Shown here piece after piece: positions 1 to 6,590 of a DNA stretch of 13,314 nucleotides. The notes under the pieces were generated by a model that worked only from the letters and a program-made list of their open reading frames with translations, did not search any database and had not been told where the DNA came from. Within the stretch, counting starts at the first letter, position 1. Every line of letters starts with the position of its first letter. Made by a program: the position numbers and the translations under genes. This DNA comes from Candidatus Atribacteria bacterium (GTDB lineage Bacteria > Atribacterota > Atribacteria > Atribacterales > Atribacteraceae). The stretch spans positions 1-13,314 of the forward strand of contig PWXL01000214.1 in assembly GCA_003561145.1 (NCBI GenBank), given 5' to 3'.

Positions 1-273
1 GTGCCGGAAAAAGAGAAAAAAAAGCGGGAGCGTTTGTTGCGTACCATAGCCGAGGAAAGCGAAAAGCGTTACCGGGAAAAGTTTTTTGGCAGTACCGTTC
101 CTGTTGTAGTAGAAAGAAGGAGCGAAAAAGAAGGTTTCGGTCATAGCGATACCTATCTTCCTGTCCACTTTACCTGTCCGCCGCATGTTACGGAGGGAGA
201 GCTCATACGGGTGGCGGTTATGGGCGAGGCAGGGGGGGTTCTCTCGGGAAAGGTTGTTGATGACAAAAAGTAA
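1..273 (+). CDS. mtaB: C-terminal part of tRNA methylthiotransferase, MtaB type (5' end outside window)
   Basis: The 90 residues visible match the tail of radical-SAM methylthiotransferases that turn N6-threonylcarbamoyladenosine (t6A37) in tRNA into its 2-methylthio form. A basic helical stretch (about residues 5-30, with RLLRTIAEESEKRYREKFF) is followed by a TRAM-like beta segment holding VPVVVE, then DTYLPVHF, then GELIRVAVMGEAGGVLSGKVV. This order is typical of the C-terminus of MtaB/YqeV. The radical-SAM CxxxCxxC core and the N-terminal cluster domain lie outside the window, so the catalytic part cannot be checked. The GTG at position 1 is probably an internal valine codon rather than a start, because the frame is open to the window edge and the domain is incomplete. 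MiaB or RimO are less likely because of the spacing and wording of the tail. Stop codon TAA ends at 273. Confidence 0.72.
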   Translation: MPEKEKKKRERLLRTIAEESEKRYREKFFGSTVPVVVERRSEKEGFGHSDTYLPVHFTCPPHVTEGELIRVAVMGEAGGVLSGKVVDDKK

Positions 274-295
274 AGAGAAATATTTTTCAATACGA

Positions 296-324
296 TTGTG
301 TTTCCCGACTCAGGTACGTACTAT
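296..324 (+). promoter_or_regulatory. Candidate sigma-70 promoter for the thioredoxin-like lipoprotein gene
   Basis: A TTGTGT element (296-301) lies 17 bp from a TACTAT element (319-324), placing a start of transcription near 331. The -35 box matches consensus at only three positions and the -10 box at four. The spacing is ideal and the position, between the mtaB stop and the next gene, is sensible. It would give a leader of roughly 108 nt before the ATG at 439. Confidence 0.35.
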
Positions 325-330
325 AGTGAA

Positions 331-438
331 GAAGTAAATACCCAGCCTAGCGGGCAGGTGCTGTTGGTGCAAACAGCGGTTTGATAACACCTCAGCGAAG
401 AGACTCCTGGCCGGTTGCCGGTAAAGGGGGCATTATGT
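331..438 (+). other. Leader with several potential hairpins, function unknown
   Basis: The predicted untranslated leader contains a small GCC/GGC hairpin near 346-356. It is followed by a nested structure in which AGGTG (355-359 region) can pair with CACCT (about 386-391), enclosing a CTGTT/AACAG hairpin. The segment between the candidate promoter and the ribosome-binding site is much more GC-rich than the AT-rich stretch just after mtaB. I compared it by eye with the conserved cores of TPP, SAM, cobalamin, c-di-GMP, glycine, fluoride and ZTP riboswitches and recognised none of them. It may be an unassigned structured leader or simply chance pairing. Confidence 0.2.
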
Positions 439-1020
439 ATGAAGGTCCGCGGTTTTCGTTACGGAATGCTCGTTGTTGTGTGTGCCGTGCTTCTATCCCT
501 CTCTGGTTGTTTTCTCTTTCCCGGTTTACCTGGAAACGGTGGTGAAAAGCCCGAACCCGGAAACGGGGGGGATAACGGCGAAAACGGTATCCCCGAATCC
601 CCTGACGCGGTTGACTTCACCCTGCGCAGTACCGACGGGAACATGGTTTCTCTCAGTGATTACCGGGGAAGACCGGTAGCAATCGTGTTTTTCCACAATA
701 ACTGTGGTTTCTGTCACCGGCACGCACCAGACCTTGAAGATCTCTATCAAAAATACCAGGATTCGCCGGGTCTTATGATCCTCCTTATAGGAACGATAAC
801 CACCGCGAACCCCACAATCACAATGCCCATGGTGAACCAGTTCAAGACCGCTCATGGCTTGACATTCCCGGCTCTTCTTGACAGGGATGGTGCAGTGCAG
901 GACCAGTTTTTCAGCGGCAGAGGTGTTCCACGTGTGTTGCTTGTGAGCCCTAACGGGGAGGTTTACCAGCGGGGTTCTATGAACCCGGCGTGGATTGAAC
1001 AGAGCCTGCCATTTATATAA
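439..1020 (+). CDS. Thioredoxin-fold lipoprotein (TlpA/redoxin-like)
   Basis: Predicted membrane-anchored thiol-disulfide oxidoreductase of 193 residues. Residues 1-24 form a lipoprotein signal: basic start, hydrophobic core VVVCAVLLSL, then lipobox LSGC with acylated Cys24. A Gly/Pro/Asn-rich linker (about 28-55) leads to a TlpA/AhpC-TSA-like domain starting at VDFTLRSTDG. The active site is CGFC (Cys89 and Cys92), and the cis-proline loop is GVP with Pro164. The protein should act outside the cytoplasmic membrane, reducing or isomerising disulfides in envelope proteins or maturing cytochromes; no partner gene is adjacent. I chose the ATG at 439 because AAGGGGGC (424-431) sits seven bases upstream and the signal peptide starts cleanly there. 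An in-frame TTG at 415 would add eight residues without a good ribosome-binding site. The CGFC centre differs from the common CGPC. Confidence 0.83.
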   Translation: MKVRGFRYGMLVVVCAVLLSLSGCFLFPGLPGNGGEKPEPGNGGDNGENGIPESPDAVDFTLRSTDGNMVSLSDYRGRPVAIVFFHNNCGFCHRHAPDLEDLYQKYQDSPGLMILLIGTITTANPTITMPMVNQFKTAHGLTFPALLDRDGAVQDQFFSGRGVPRVLLVSPNGEVYQRGSMNPAWIEQSLPFI

Positions 1021-1063
1021 AAACCGGTATATTTCTGTTCACCGGGAAAGCATAATACCCATT

Positions 1064-2413
1064 TTAGCCTGTATTCATGGCACAATGTATCGCCTCGTCC
1101 AGCAGACCTGCCCTGTCGAGGATATCAAGGATGGTAAGCCGGGATCTCAAGAATCGGGAATAGCGCAGGGCGTCCAAGACCGCTTGGGGAGAAAAACCCA
1201 TATCATCGAAGGTAAGGGGAGCTCCACAGCGTGCCAGAGTAAGAGAGGGATCTGGGAGAGGAGAAAGTTTGTCCCGTACTTCGGCTTCAAGTGTGCGCAG
1301 GAATTCTACATCATCGGTACGGTTGTCGGGAACAGGCGGTTGCGTGATTTTCTTACGGGTTTCTTTCTCGATAAAAGGATACAAGGGTCCGAAATGAAGC
1401 GCTACTTTTTCGAGGGTTTCTTCGTTGTGAGTGTTCTTAAGCAACCCTTTCCAGTCAAGGGAAGGAAGAAGAGGAAGGAAAAAGTCGTAGAGTTTTTTTA
1501 CCAGTACCGTAGCGGTACCTACCCGCAAGCCGTGCAAAGAGGGGTCCCATCCTCTCTGCAGGCTCATTATTTCGAGATAATGAGCGACCAGGTGTTCTGC
1601 TCCGGAGGCCGGCCGGGAATCACCGGTGATGGTCATGCTGAAGCCCGAATTCAACAGAGCTACACAGAGAGCGAAGATGGCCTCCTCTTCTCGTTTTTGT
1701 ACTCGCTCGGCATTCTTTTCCAGAAAAGCCAGGGCGTCTCGTACCAGGTCCCAGGTGTAGGTGCATTCATACTCATCGAGCAATAGATGCCGCATGGTCC
1801 AATCGGCGTTGGCCGTGGTTTTCCCCACGAGATCGGCAAATCCCGACTGTATCAGGGGCAGGGGGGCACGAGTCAATATATCGAGGTCCATGAAGATAGC
1901 CAGGGGGGGAGTGGCATCATAGGTGATCTTGTATCCTCCAACCAGCATGGGAGCTCCCGGGGAAGAGTATCCATCCATGGAGGGAGCAGTGGCCACCACG
2001 GCATAGGGTACACCAGCGCGGTGGGCTATGAACTTTGCGAGATCATTCAAGACTCCTGAACCTACAGCTATGATACACTCAGGTTGTTCCTGGAGGAAAC
2101 GGCCTACTTGAGAGCGGGCTTCTTCATCAGGTTCGAGATGCCTGAAACGTTTTTGCCGTTGGATCAGGCCCGGGATGGTCTGAAATCCGGTACAAGTGAG
2201 TAGATTCTCCAGGGCTTTTCCTGCCGCATGATAGGTATTTTCGTCCCATAAGAGTAATATCCGGTTTCCTGTTTCCAACTCACGGAGTACGGACGGCACG
2301 TCCTTCAGTACACCATTTCCAAGAAGGGTACGCCGTGTTGGAATATGGTGGGTTATGCCGCAGCGGCAGGAAAAAGTTGTTTCTGTATCAAAGTAAAACA
2401 GGGTCTTGTCCAT
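1064..2413 (-). CDS. araM: sn-glycerol-1-phosphate dehydrogenase, AraM/EgsA family
   Basis: 449-residue member of the iron-alcohol-dehydrogenase-like superfamily, closest in wording to bacterial AraM. These enzymes reduce dihydroxyacetone phosphate to sn-glycerol-1-phosphate with NAD(P)H, usually with a bound divalent metal. Diagnostic stretches are AVGSGVLNDLAKF (about 116-128, dinucleotide loop), TAPSMDGYSSPGAP (142-155) and the ATPPLAIFMDLDIL region (167-180). Likely metal ligands are Asp194 in GFADLVGK, His274 in SGAEH and His294 in LHGLRVG, so the active site looks intact. Start ATG at 2413 has TAGGAG about ten bases upstream on the minus strand. The C-terminal 100 residues are more variable, as is usual for bacterial members. 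It converges with the lipoprotein gene and diverges from the flavoprotein gene at 2481; no convincing promoter pair was found between them. Family is clear; exact substrate is inferred. A glycerol dehydrogenase or 3-dehydroquinate synthase paralogue is less likely because of the TAPSMDGY and SGAEH motifs. Confidence 0.85.
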   Translation of the reverse strand: MDKTLFYFDTETTFSCRCGITHHIPTRRTLLGNGVLKDVPSVLRELETGNRILLLWDENTYHAAGKALENLLTCTGFQTIPGLIQRQKRFRHLEPDEEARSQVGRFLQEQPECIIAVGSGVLNDLAKFIAHRAGVPYAVVATAPSMDGYSSPGAPMLVGGYKITYDATPPLAIFMDLDILTRAPLPLIQSGFADLVGKTTANADWTMRHLLLDEYECTYTWDLVRDALAFLEKNAERVQKREEEAIFALCVALLNSGFSMTITGDSRPASGAEHLVAHYLEIMSLQRGWDPSLHGLRVGTATVLVKKLYDFFLPLLPSLDWKGLLKNTHNEETLEKVALHFGPLYPFIEKETRKKITQPPVPDNRTDDVEFLRTLEAEVRDKLSPLPDPSLTLARCGAPLTFDDMGFSPQAVLDALRYSRFLRSRLTILDILDRAGLLDEAIHCAMNTG

Positions 2414-2480
2414 GTATAGTATACTCCTACCCGTTTTTTTCTCATCAGTGTATCATAAAGGAACTGTGAGGTGAGAAACC

Positions 2481-3083
2481 ATGGAAATAGTAGCAATTTT
2501 GGGGAGTCCACGCCGGCAAGGAAACAGCGATATGTTACTGGATACATTCTTAAAAGAATGTTCGGGAGTGACGGGAGTGAAGATACTGGTTCCCGCTCAA
2601 ATGAATATTGAACATTGCCGGGGTTGCCGCAGTTGCGAAAATACTGGACTCTGCGTAATTTCCGATGATATGCAGAAAGCTCTTGAACTGCTCATACAGT
2701 GTACCGGGGTGGTTCTCAGCGCACCTGTTTTTTTCTATGGCTTTCCGGCTTCCCTGAAAGCCTTTATCGATCGTACGCAGTGTGTGTGGTCTCGCAAATA
2801 TTTTTTGAAAGAGACCTTTCCGCCCAAAAAAGGATTCCTTCTCTCAGTAGGCGCGACACGGGGGAAAAAACTTTTTGACGGAGTACAGCTCACAACCCGT
2901 TACTTTTTTGATTCCTTCGGGTGTGAGTACACCGGTGATGCCTTTTTCCGTGGGTTTGATCGTACAGGTGAAATAGCAGGATGTGAGGAATGCCTGGCCG
3001 AGGTACGCCGAAAGGCGAGAAATTTTTTTTCCTCTCTGCAGTCGCTCAGTGAAGCAGCAGACGGGCAATCTGAAAATACATGA
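2481..3083 (+). CDS. NADPH-dependent FMN reductase-like iron-sulfur flavoprotein
   Basis: 200-residue flavodoxin-fold protein. The N-terminal loop ILGSPRRQGNSD (6-17) is the phosphate-binding loop for FMN, and SAPVFFYGFPASLKAFIDR (80-98) is the second conserved FMN-site segment. Between them is a compact cysteine motif Cys46-x2-Cys49-x2-Cys52-x5-Cys58 followed by DDM. This matches the cluster-binding motif of archaeal and anaerobic iron-sulfur flavoproteins (Isf), so a [4Fe-4S] cluster next to FMN is likely. Such proteins pass electrons from ferredoxin to O2, peroxide or other acceptors, and they are typical of anaerobes; the physiological acceptor here is unknown. Start ATG at 2481 is preceded by AGGTGAG (2469-2475). 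The last 38 bp overlap the 3' end of mgtE on the other strand. The final 15 residues (QSLSEAADGQSENT region) have no recognisable role. Confidence 0.8.
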   Translation: MEIVAILGSPRRQGNSDMLLDTFLKECSGVTGVKILVPAQMNIEHCRGCRSCENTGLCVISDDMQKALELLIQCTGVVLSAPVFFYGFPASLKAFIDRTQCVWSRKYFLKETFPPKKGFLLSVGATRGKKLFDGVQLTTRYFFDSFGCEYTGDAFFRGFDRTGEIAGCEECLAEVRRKARNFFSSLQSLSEAADGQSENT

Positions 3084-4407
3084 TAATACCTCCCACGTCC
3101 ACGAGCGTGGTGATAACCGGGGTGGCGGCAAGAGCAGGGTCAATACCCAGTTTTCTCAGGATTACGGGAAGAAAAAACCCCAGGAGGTTTGAAAAAACGA
3201 CGATTACCCAGAGTGATATGCCCACAACAAGGCCGATGATCATACCTTCGTGCAGCAGAACCGCCCGAAAAATACCGATAAGGGCTAAGAGAACCCCTAA
3301 AACTGAACCTATGATCAGTTCGCTGCCTGCCAATTTCCAGTAGTTACGACGGTCGATTTCATTAAGGGCTAACCCGCGAACCATTACGGCGGTTGATTGG
3401 CTGCCCACGTTTCCTCCGGTGTCGATAAGGAGGGGGATAAAAAAGGCAAGGGCGACCACTGCTTCCAGGTACTCGGAAAACCCCTGCATGACAAAGCTCG
3501 TGAGGGTCCCCCCCACGAGCAAGACAGCAAGCCAGACGAAACGGTTTTTGACCCTGTCCAGGATACCGCTTCGCAGGTATTCGTCCTCGGTGGTTTGAAT
3601 GGCAACCAGGCGATGGATATCCTCGGTAGCTTCCTCTTCGATAATATCTATGGCATCATCTACCGTTACCACTCCCACCAGGCGTTCTTCCCGGTCGACA
3701 ACCGGTACAGCGACAAGGTCGTATTTCTGTATGGTGCGGGCGACTTGTTCCTGATCATCATCGGTACGCACGAAAATAATCTCCCGGTTCATAATATCAC
3801 GGATGAGGGTCTGGGGATCTGAAAGTACGAGCTTGCGCAGGGTGACCGTACCCAGTAGACGCCTTTCGGCATCGATGACATAAGCAATATACGTAAGCTC
3901 TTCCGGGGGGGATATTTTGCGTATCCGATCGATTGCCTGGCTCACTGTTTGGTATTCCTTAAGGTCGATAAACTGGGGGTTCATGATACGGCCGGCACTG
4001 TTGTCGGGATAGCCGAGCAACAGGGAAGCGATGGTACGCTGTTCAAAATTTAAAAGCGGAAGAAGTTTTTTTACCACCTTGGCCGGCAGTTCGTCAAATA
4101 GCTCGGTCCGGTCGTCGGGAGACATCTGGTTGAGAATTTCAGCGACCTTGTCATCGGTGAAATGGGAAAGGAGATGTTCCTGCTGTTCGAAATCGAGTTG
4201 TTCGAATACCTCGATAGCGGTATTTTTTAAGAGAAGCCTGTACAAGACCACCTGTTCTTTTTCATTCAAGTACTCCATGATCTCAGCGATATCAGCCGGG
4301 TGGATATCTTGCAGTCGTGATTTTACCTGGGCCAGCATTCCCCGCTCGATGAGTTCCGCTATTTCAGTGCCGATATTCTCAATATGGGTATTCATTTCTG
4401 TTTCCAT
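3046..4407 (-). CDS. mgtE: Magnesium transporter MgtE
   Basis: 453-residue Mg2+ channel/transporter of the MgtE family in full-length form. Residues about 10-145 form the N-terminal helical-repeat domain (IHPADIAEIMEYL, DDKVAEILNQMSPDDRTELFDELP). Residues about 145-265 form a CBS pair that senses cytosolic Mg2+. A plug helix follows, then five transmembrane helices from about residue 288 to the end. The pore signatures PLLIDTGGNVGSQ (325-337) and DPALAATPVITTLVDVGG (423-440) are intact, including Asp437, equivalent to the pore aspartate that binds Mg2+ in the Thermus enzyme. I start the gene at ATG 4407: AGGGAG lies about nine bases upstream and length then equals that of known MgtE proteins. 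The frame is open back to 4632, but those 75 codons lie within the divergent aromatic gene and its promoter. A second ATG (4395) is possible. Confidence 0.94.
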   Translation of the reverse strand: METEMNTHIENIGTEIAELIERGMLAQVKSRLQDIHPADIAEIMEYLNEKEQVVLYRLLLKNTAIEVFEQLDFEQQEHLLSHFTDDKVAEILNQMSPDDRTELFDELPAKVVKKLLPLLNFEQRTIASLLLGYPDNSAGRIMNPQFIDLKEYQTVSQAIDRIRKISPPEELTYIAYVIDAERRLLGTVTLRKLVLSDPQTLIRDIMNREIIFVRTDDDQEQVARTIQKYDLVAVPVVDREERLVGVVTVDDAIDIIEEEATEDIHRLVAIQTTEDEYLRSGILDRVKNRFVWLAVLLVGGTLTSFVMQGFSEYLEAVVALAFFIPLLIDTGGNVGSQSTAVMVRGLALNEIDRRNYWKLAGSELIIGSVLGVLLALIGIFRAVLLHEGMIIGLVVGISLWVIVVFSNLLGFFLPVILRKLGIDPALAATPVITTLVDVGGIIMYFQIARLLLH

Positions 4408-4435
4408 AACACCTGTCTCCCTGCGCTTTCCTGAA

Positions 4436-4465
4436 ATTATACCGCAGCCAGCTTGACTTTGTCTG
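4436..4465 (-). promoter_or_regulatory. Candidate sigma-70 promoter of mgtE
   Basis: On the minus strand a perfect TATAAT (4441 to 4436) lies 18 bp downstream of CAGACA (4465 to 4460), which matches the -35 consensus at four positions. Transcription would start near 4429, leaving a leader of only about 20 nt before the mgtE ATG. That is far too short for the M-box Mg2+ riboswitch that controls mgtE in many bacteria. The box lies back to back with the promoter for the aromatic gene and shares DNA with it. Confidence 0.5.
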
Positions 4466-4481
4466 TGCTCAACAGTATTTT
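4453..4481 (+). promoter_or_regulatory. Candidate promoter of the DAHPS-prephenate dehydratase gene
   Basis: TTGACT (4453-4458, five of six consensus positions) is spaced 17 bp from TATTTT (4476-4481, four of six), predicting a start near 4488 and a leader of about 35 nt. An alternative is an extended -10 element, TGTTACTAT (4482-4490), without a good -35 box. No leader peptide rich in phenylalanine and no attenuator hairpin is visible in the short space before the ATG at 4523. Feedback by the enzyme's own regulatory domains is therefore the more visible control. Confidence 0.4.
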
Positions 4482-4522
4482 TGTTACTATTCGGGGAAAT
4501 GTATTTTCGGAGGGTGGTTACA

Positions 4523-6412
4523 ATGATTGCTGTTTTTGTGAAAAAGCTTACCCGGGAGGAGAAAGACGGCATAACCCGGTCGCTCGGCGAGCTTCGTTTT
4601 TCACCTTTTTTCCTTGATACGAAAGCCGCCACACTGCTTGTGACGGAGGAAAAGCTCCCCCTTGAAAAATTGACAGGGGAAAAACTGGTGGAACGTGTTG
4701 TTGAGACGGGGACCCCCTATCAACTGGTACACCGCGCCTTTCGGCCGGAGGGGACTGAGTTCACTGTAGGAAGAACGGAAATAGGTCGTGAGAATTTGAC
4801 CGTGATAGCAGGCCCCTGCGCGGTGGAATCTGAGGAACAGATCTTCCGCACCGCCGAAGAAGTGAGCCGCCGGGGAGCGCACCTGTTGCGGGGCGGTGCG
4901 TACAAACCCCGTACGTCCCCCTACAGCTTTCAGGGAATGGGCGAAAAAGCCCTAGCGCTTTTAGCGCGTGCGAGGGAGCTGTTCGACCTTCCTGTTGTCA
5001 CCGAAGCCACCAGTCCTGAAAACGCAGCCATAGTCGCCCAATATGCGGATGTGGTACAGATTGGTGCCAGGAACATGCAAAACTTCGAACTCTTGAAGGC
5101 AGTGGGAAAACTGGGCAAACCTGTCCTTCTGAAGCGTGGTATGTCAGCGACGGTGGAAGATCTCTTGATGGCAGCCGAATATATTCTCAGCTTGGGTAAT
5201 TTCAGGGTTATTTTGTGTGAGCGGGGAATACGCAGTATCGAACGATTGACCCGCAATACCCTGGACCTTACTGCTATCCCCCTGATCAAAGAACTGTCGC
5301 ACTTACCAGTGATTGTCGATCCCAGTCATGGCACGGGTTTACGGGAAAAGGTCATTCCCATGGCACGCTCGGCTGTGGCTTGTGGAGCGGACGGGGTAAT
5401 GGTAGAAGTCCACCCCGATCCCGATCGTGCACTCTCAGACGGACCTCAGAGCCTTTCTTTCGAAGGATTCCGACGCTTGATAAATGAACTGTCTGTTATC
5501 GGTGTACTGGTAGGGAAAGAACTCACACGGGCCTCAAAAATTCCTGAAACGTACGAGCAGGAAAAGGGAGTTTCACAAGAAGATGAGGTCACCGTTGCCT
5601 TTTTGGGAAGCGCTGGTTCCTTCAGCTCCCAGGTCGCACGCCGCGCGTTCGGGAAAAACGCCCATCCCTTATCCAGCTCTCATTTTCGTGAAGTATTTAA
5701 ATCCGTTTCCACGGGCAATGCCGATTATGGAGTGGTTCCCCTGGAGAATACCATTACCGGAAGTATTCATGCCAATTATGATTTATTGCTCGAGTATTCC
5801 GGTATATACGTTGTAGGTGAAAGATTCGTGCGGGTATCCCAGCATTTGGGGGTTTTTCCGGGGACGAGACATGAAAATATGCAGATTCTCTTTGCTCACC
5901 CCCAGGGCTTTGCCCAGTGCGGCCGTTTTTTAGAAAACAGTGAAGGTGTGAAGGTGTTGAATGTGGGTAACACGGAAGAGGCCGCACGCCGTGCGGCTGA
6001 ATTTGGAAAAGGGGCCGGGTGTATTTCGAGCGAGGAGGCTATTATTCGCCATCGTCTCGAGCTTTTAGAAGAAGAAATTGAAGACAATCCACGTAATTTT
6101 ACCCGCTTCATAATTTTGTCCCGGTTTTTTACTCCTTCGCCGGATGATGACAAAGTATCATGTTTTTTCACTGTGGCCAACCTTCCGGGGAGCCTGTTCT
6201 CGGTATTGAAAATATTTGCCGAGAGAGAAGTGAATTTACTGAAACTCGAGTCGCGGCCCCAGCCAGGTAAGCCATGGGAATACCTCTTTTACGTTGATTG
6301 GGAAGGAAACTTGGTTGAGGAACGTTTCCGGTTGATGGTGAATGAACTCGAACGTTCAACATCTTTTTTCCGCGTCCTGGGAAGTTTCCGAAACCTCTGG
6401 AAAAAAGAATGA
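4523..6412 (+). CDS. Fusion protein: DAHP synthase (type I-beta) plus prephenate dehydratase with ACT domain
   Basis: 629 residues. Residues 1-70 resemble the ferredoxin-like regulatory domain of Thermotoga-type DAHP synthase. Residues about 85-335 are the aldolase barrel that joins phosphoenolpyruvate and erythrose 4-phosphate: GPCAVES (97-103), RGGAYKPRTSPYSFQG (123-138), GARNMQNFELL (181-191), KRGM, PVIVDPSHGTG (262-272) and VEVHPDP. Metal ligands Cys99, His269, Glu295 and Asp306 are all present. After a charged linker (about 336-354) comes prephenate dehydratase, which makes phenylpyruvate: VAFLGSAGSFSSQVA (358-372), GVVPLENTITGSIHANYDLL (403-422), AHPQGFAQC, and the catalytic TRF motif at 527-529. 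An ACT domain (about 545-625) carries PGSLFSVL and ESRP (576-579), the phenylalanine-binding signature. Start ATG 4523 has GGAGGG (4509-4514) eight bases upstream; an earlier ATG at 4481 would overlap promoter elements. The reading frame is continuous. No chorismate mutase segment is present. Both halves look catalytically intact. It is monocistronic as far as visible. Confidence 0.93.
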   Translation: MIAVFVKKLTREEKDGITRSLGELRFSPFFLDTKAATLLVTEEKLPLEKLTGEKLVERVVETGTPYQLVHRAFRPEGTEFTVGRTEIGRENLTVIAGPCAVESEEQIFRTAEEVSRRGAHLLRGGAYKPRTSPYSFQGMGEKALALLARARELFDLPVVTEATSPENAAIVAQYADVVQIGARNMQNFELLKAVGKLGKPVLLKRGMSATVEDLLMAAEYILSLGNFRVILCERGIRSIERLTRNTLDLTAIPLIKELSHLPVIVDPSHGTGLREKVIPMARSAVACGADGVMVEVHPDPDRALSDGPQSLSFEGFRRLINELSVIGVLVGKELTRASKIPETYEQEKGVSQEDEVTVAFLGSAGSFSSQVARRAFGKNAHPLSSSHFREVFKSVSTGNADYGVVPLENTITGSIHANYDLLLEYSGIYVVGERFVRVSQHLGVFPGTRHENMQILFAHPQGFAQCGRFLENSEGVKVLNVGNTEEAARRAAEFGKGAGCISSEEAIIRHRLELLEEEIEDNPRNFTRFIILSRFFTPSPDDDKVSCFFTVANLPGSLFSVLKIFAEREVNLLKLESRPQPGKPWEYLFYVDWEGNLVEERFRLMVNELERSTSFFRVLGSFRNLWKKE

Positions 6413-6488
6413 ACCAGTATTCATTCAAGAGATAGAATTCAGGAATAAGAATAATTGTCACTATGGACATAATGTGTACTATGAAGAG

Positions 6489-6517
6489 TTGAATGTTCTT
6501 TATTATTCTTGTAAGAT
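6489..6517 (+). promoter_or_regulatory. Candidate promoter of the exporter operon
   Basis: TTGAAT (6489-6494) and TAAGAT (6512-6517) are separated by exactly 17 bp, each matching consensus at four of six positions. The predicted start, near 6524, lies immediately upstream of the palindromic operator at 6535-6548, which is a classical arrangement for a repressor. The surrounding 178-bp gap (6413-6590) is AT-rich and holds no gene. Confidence 0.4.
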
Positions 6518-6534
6518 CATCGGGTATGTTTTCG

Positions 6535-6548
6535 ACTGAACGGTCAGT
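6535..6548. promoter_or_regulatory. Predicted TetR-family operator
   Basis: ACTGAACGGTCAGT is an inverted repeat matching its own reverse complement at 12 of 14 positions; the outer five bases on each side (ACTGA/TCAGT) pair perfectly. Size, symmetry and the TGA-n6-TCA core are characteristic of TetR-family operators. It lies about 11-25 bp downstream of the predicted transcription start and 42 bp before the exporter ATG. A TetR-family gene closes the same operon (11448-12080), so autoregulation is the natural inference. An 8-bp direct repeat, AGTACATA, starts inside the operator's right end (6546-6553) and recurs at 6558-6565; it may help binding or be chance. Confidence 0.6.
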
Positions 6549-6590
6549 ACATAAATAAGTACATACATATATTGAGAGGGAGGAACGTGT

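Noticed and set aside
1024..1045. CCGGT/ACCGG hairpin after the lipoprotein gene
   Set aside because: Five base pairs with a 12-base loop and no T tract are too weak to call an intrinsic terminator.
995..1786. 263-codon open frame on the plus strand
   Set aside because: It lies antisense to the araM coding region, has no recognisable domain, and the minus-strand frame carries all family motifs. It is a shadow frame.
2414..2424. GTATA-G-TATAC palindrome next to the araM start codon
   Set aside because: It has five-base arms of low complexity between ribosome-binding site and start codon. No regulator is suggested by context.
4408..4632. 75-codon N-terminal extension of mgtE
   Set aside because: It would run through the promoter region and into the aromatic gene. 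The ATG at 4407 has a ribosome-binding site and gives the normal MgtE length.
6407..6426. Perfect inverted repeat GAATGAA/TTCATTC overlapping the fusion gene's stop codon
   Set aside because: It could look like a terminator, but on the plus strand it is not followed by a T run and the stem is AT-rich. A T run follows only on the minus strand, where no gene needs a terminator. It may be chance.
6447..6510. AAGAATAAT / ATTATTCTT inverted repeat in the exporter leader region
   Set aside because: It is a nine-base AT-only style match with a 46-base loop in an AT-rich spacer, likely by chance. The palindrome at 6535-6548 is the better operator candidate.
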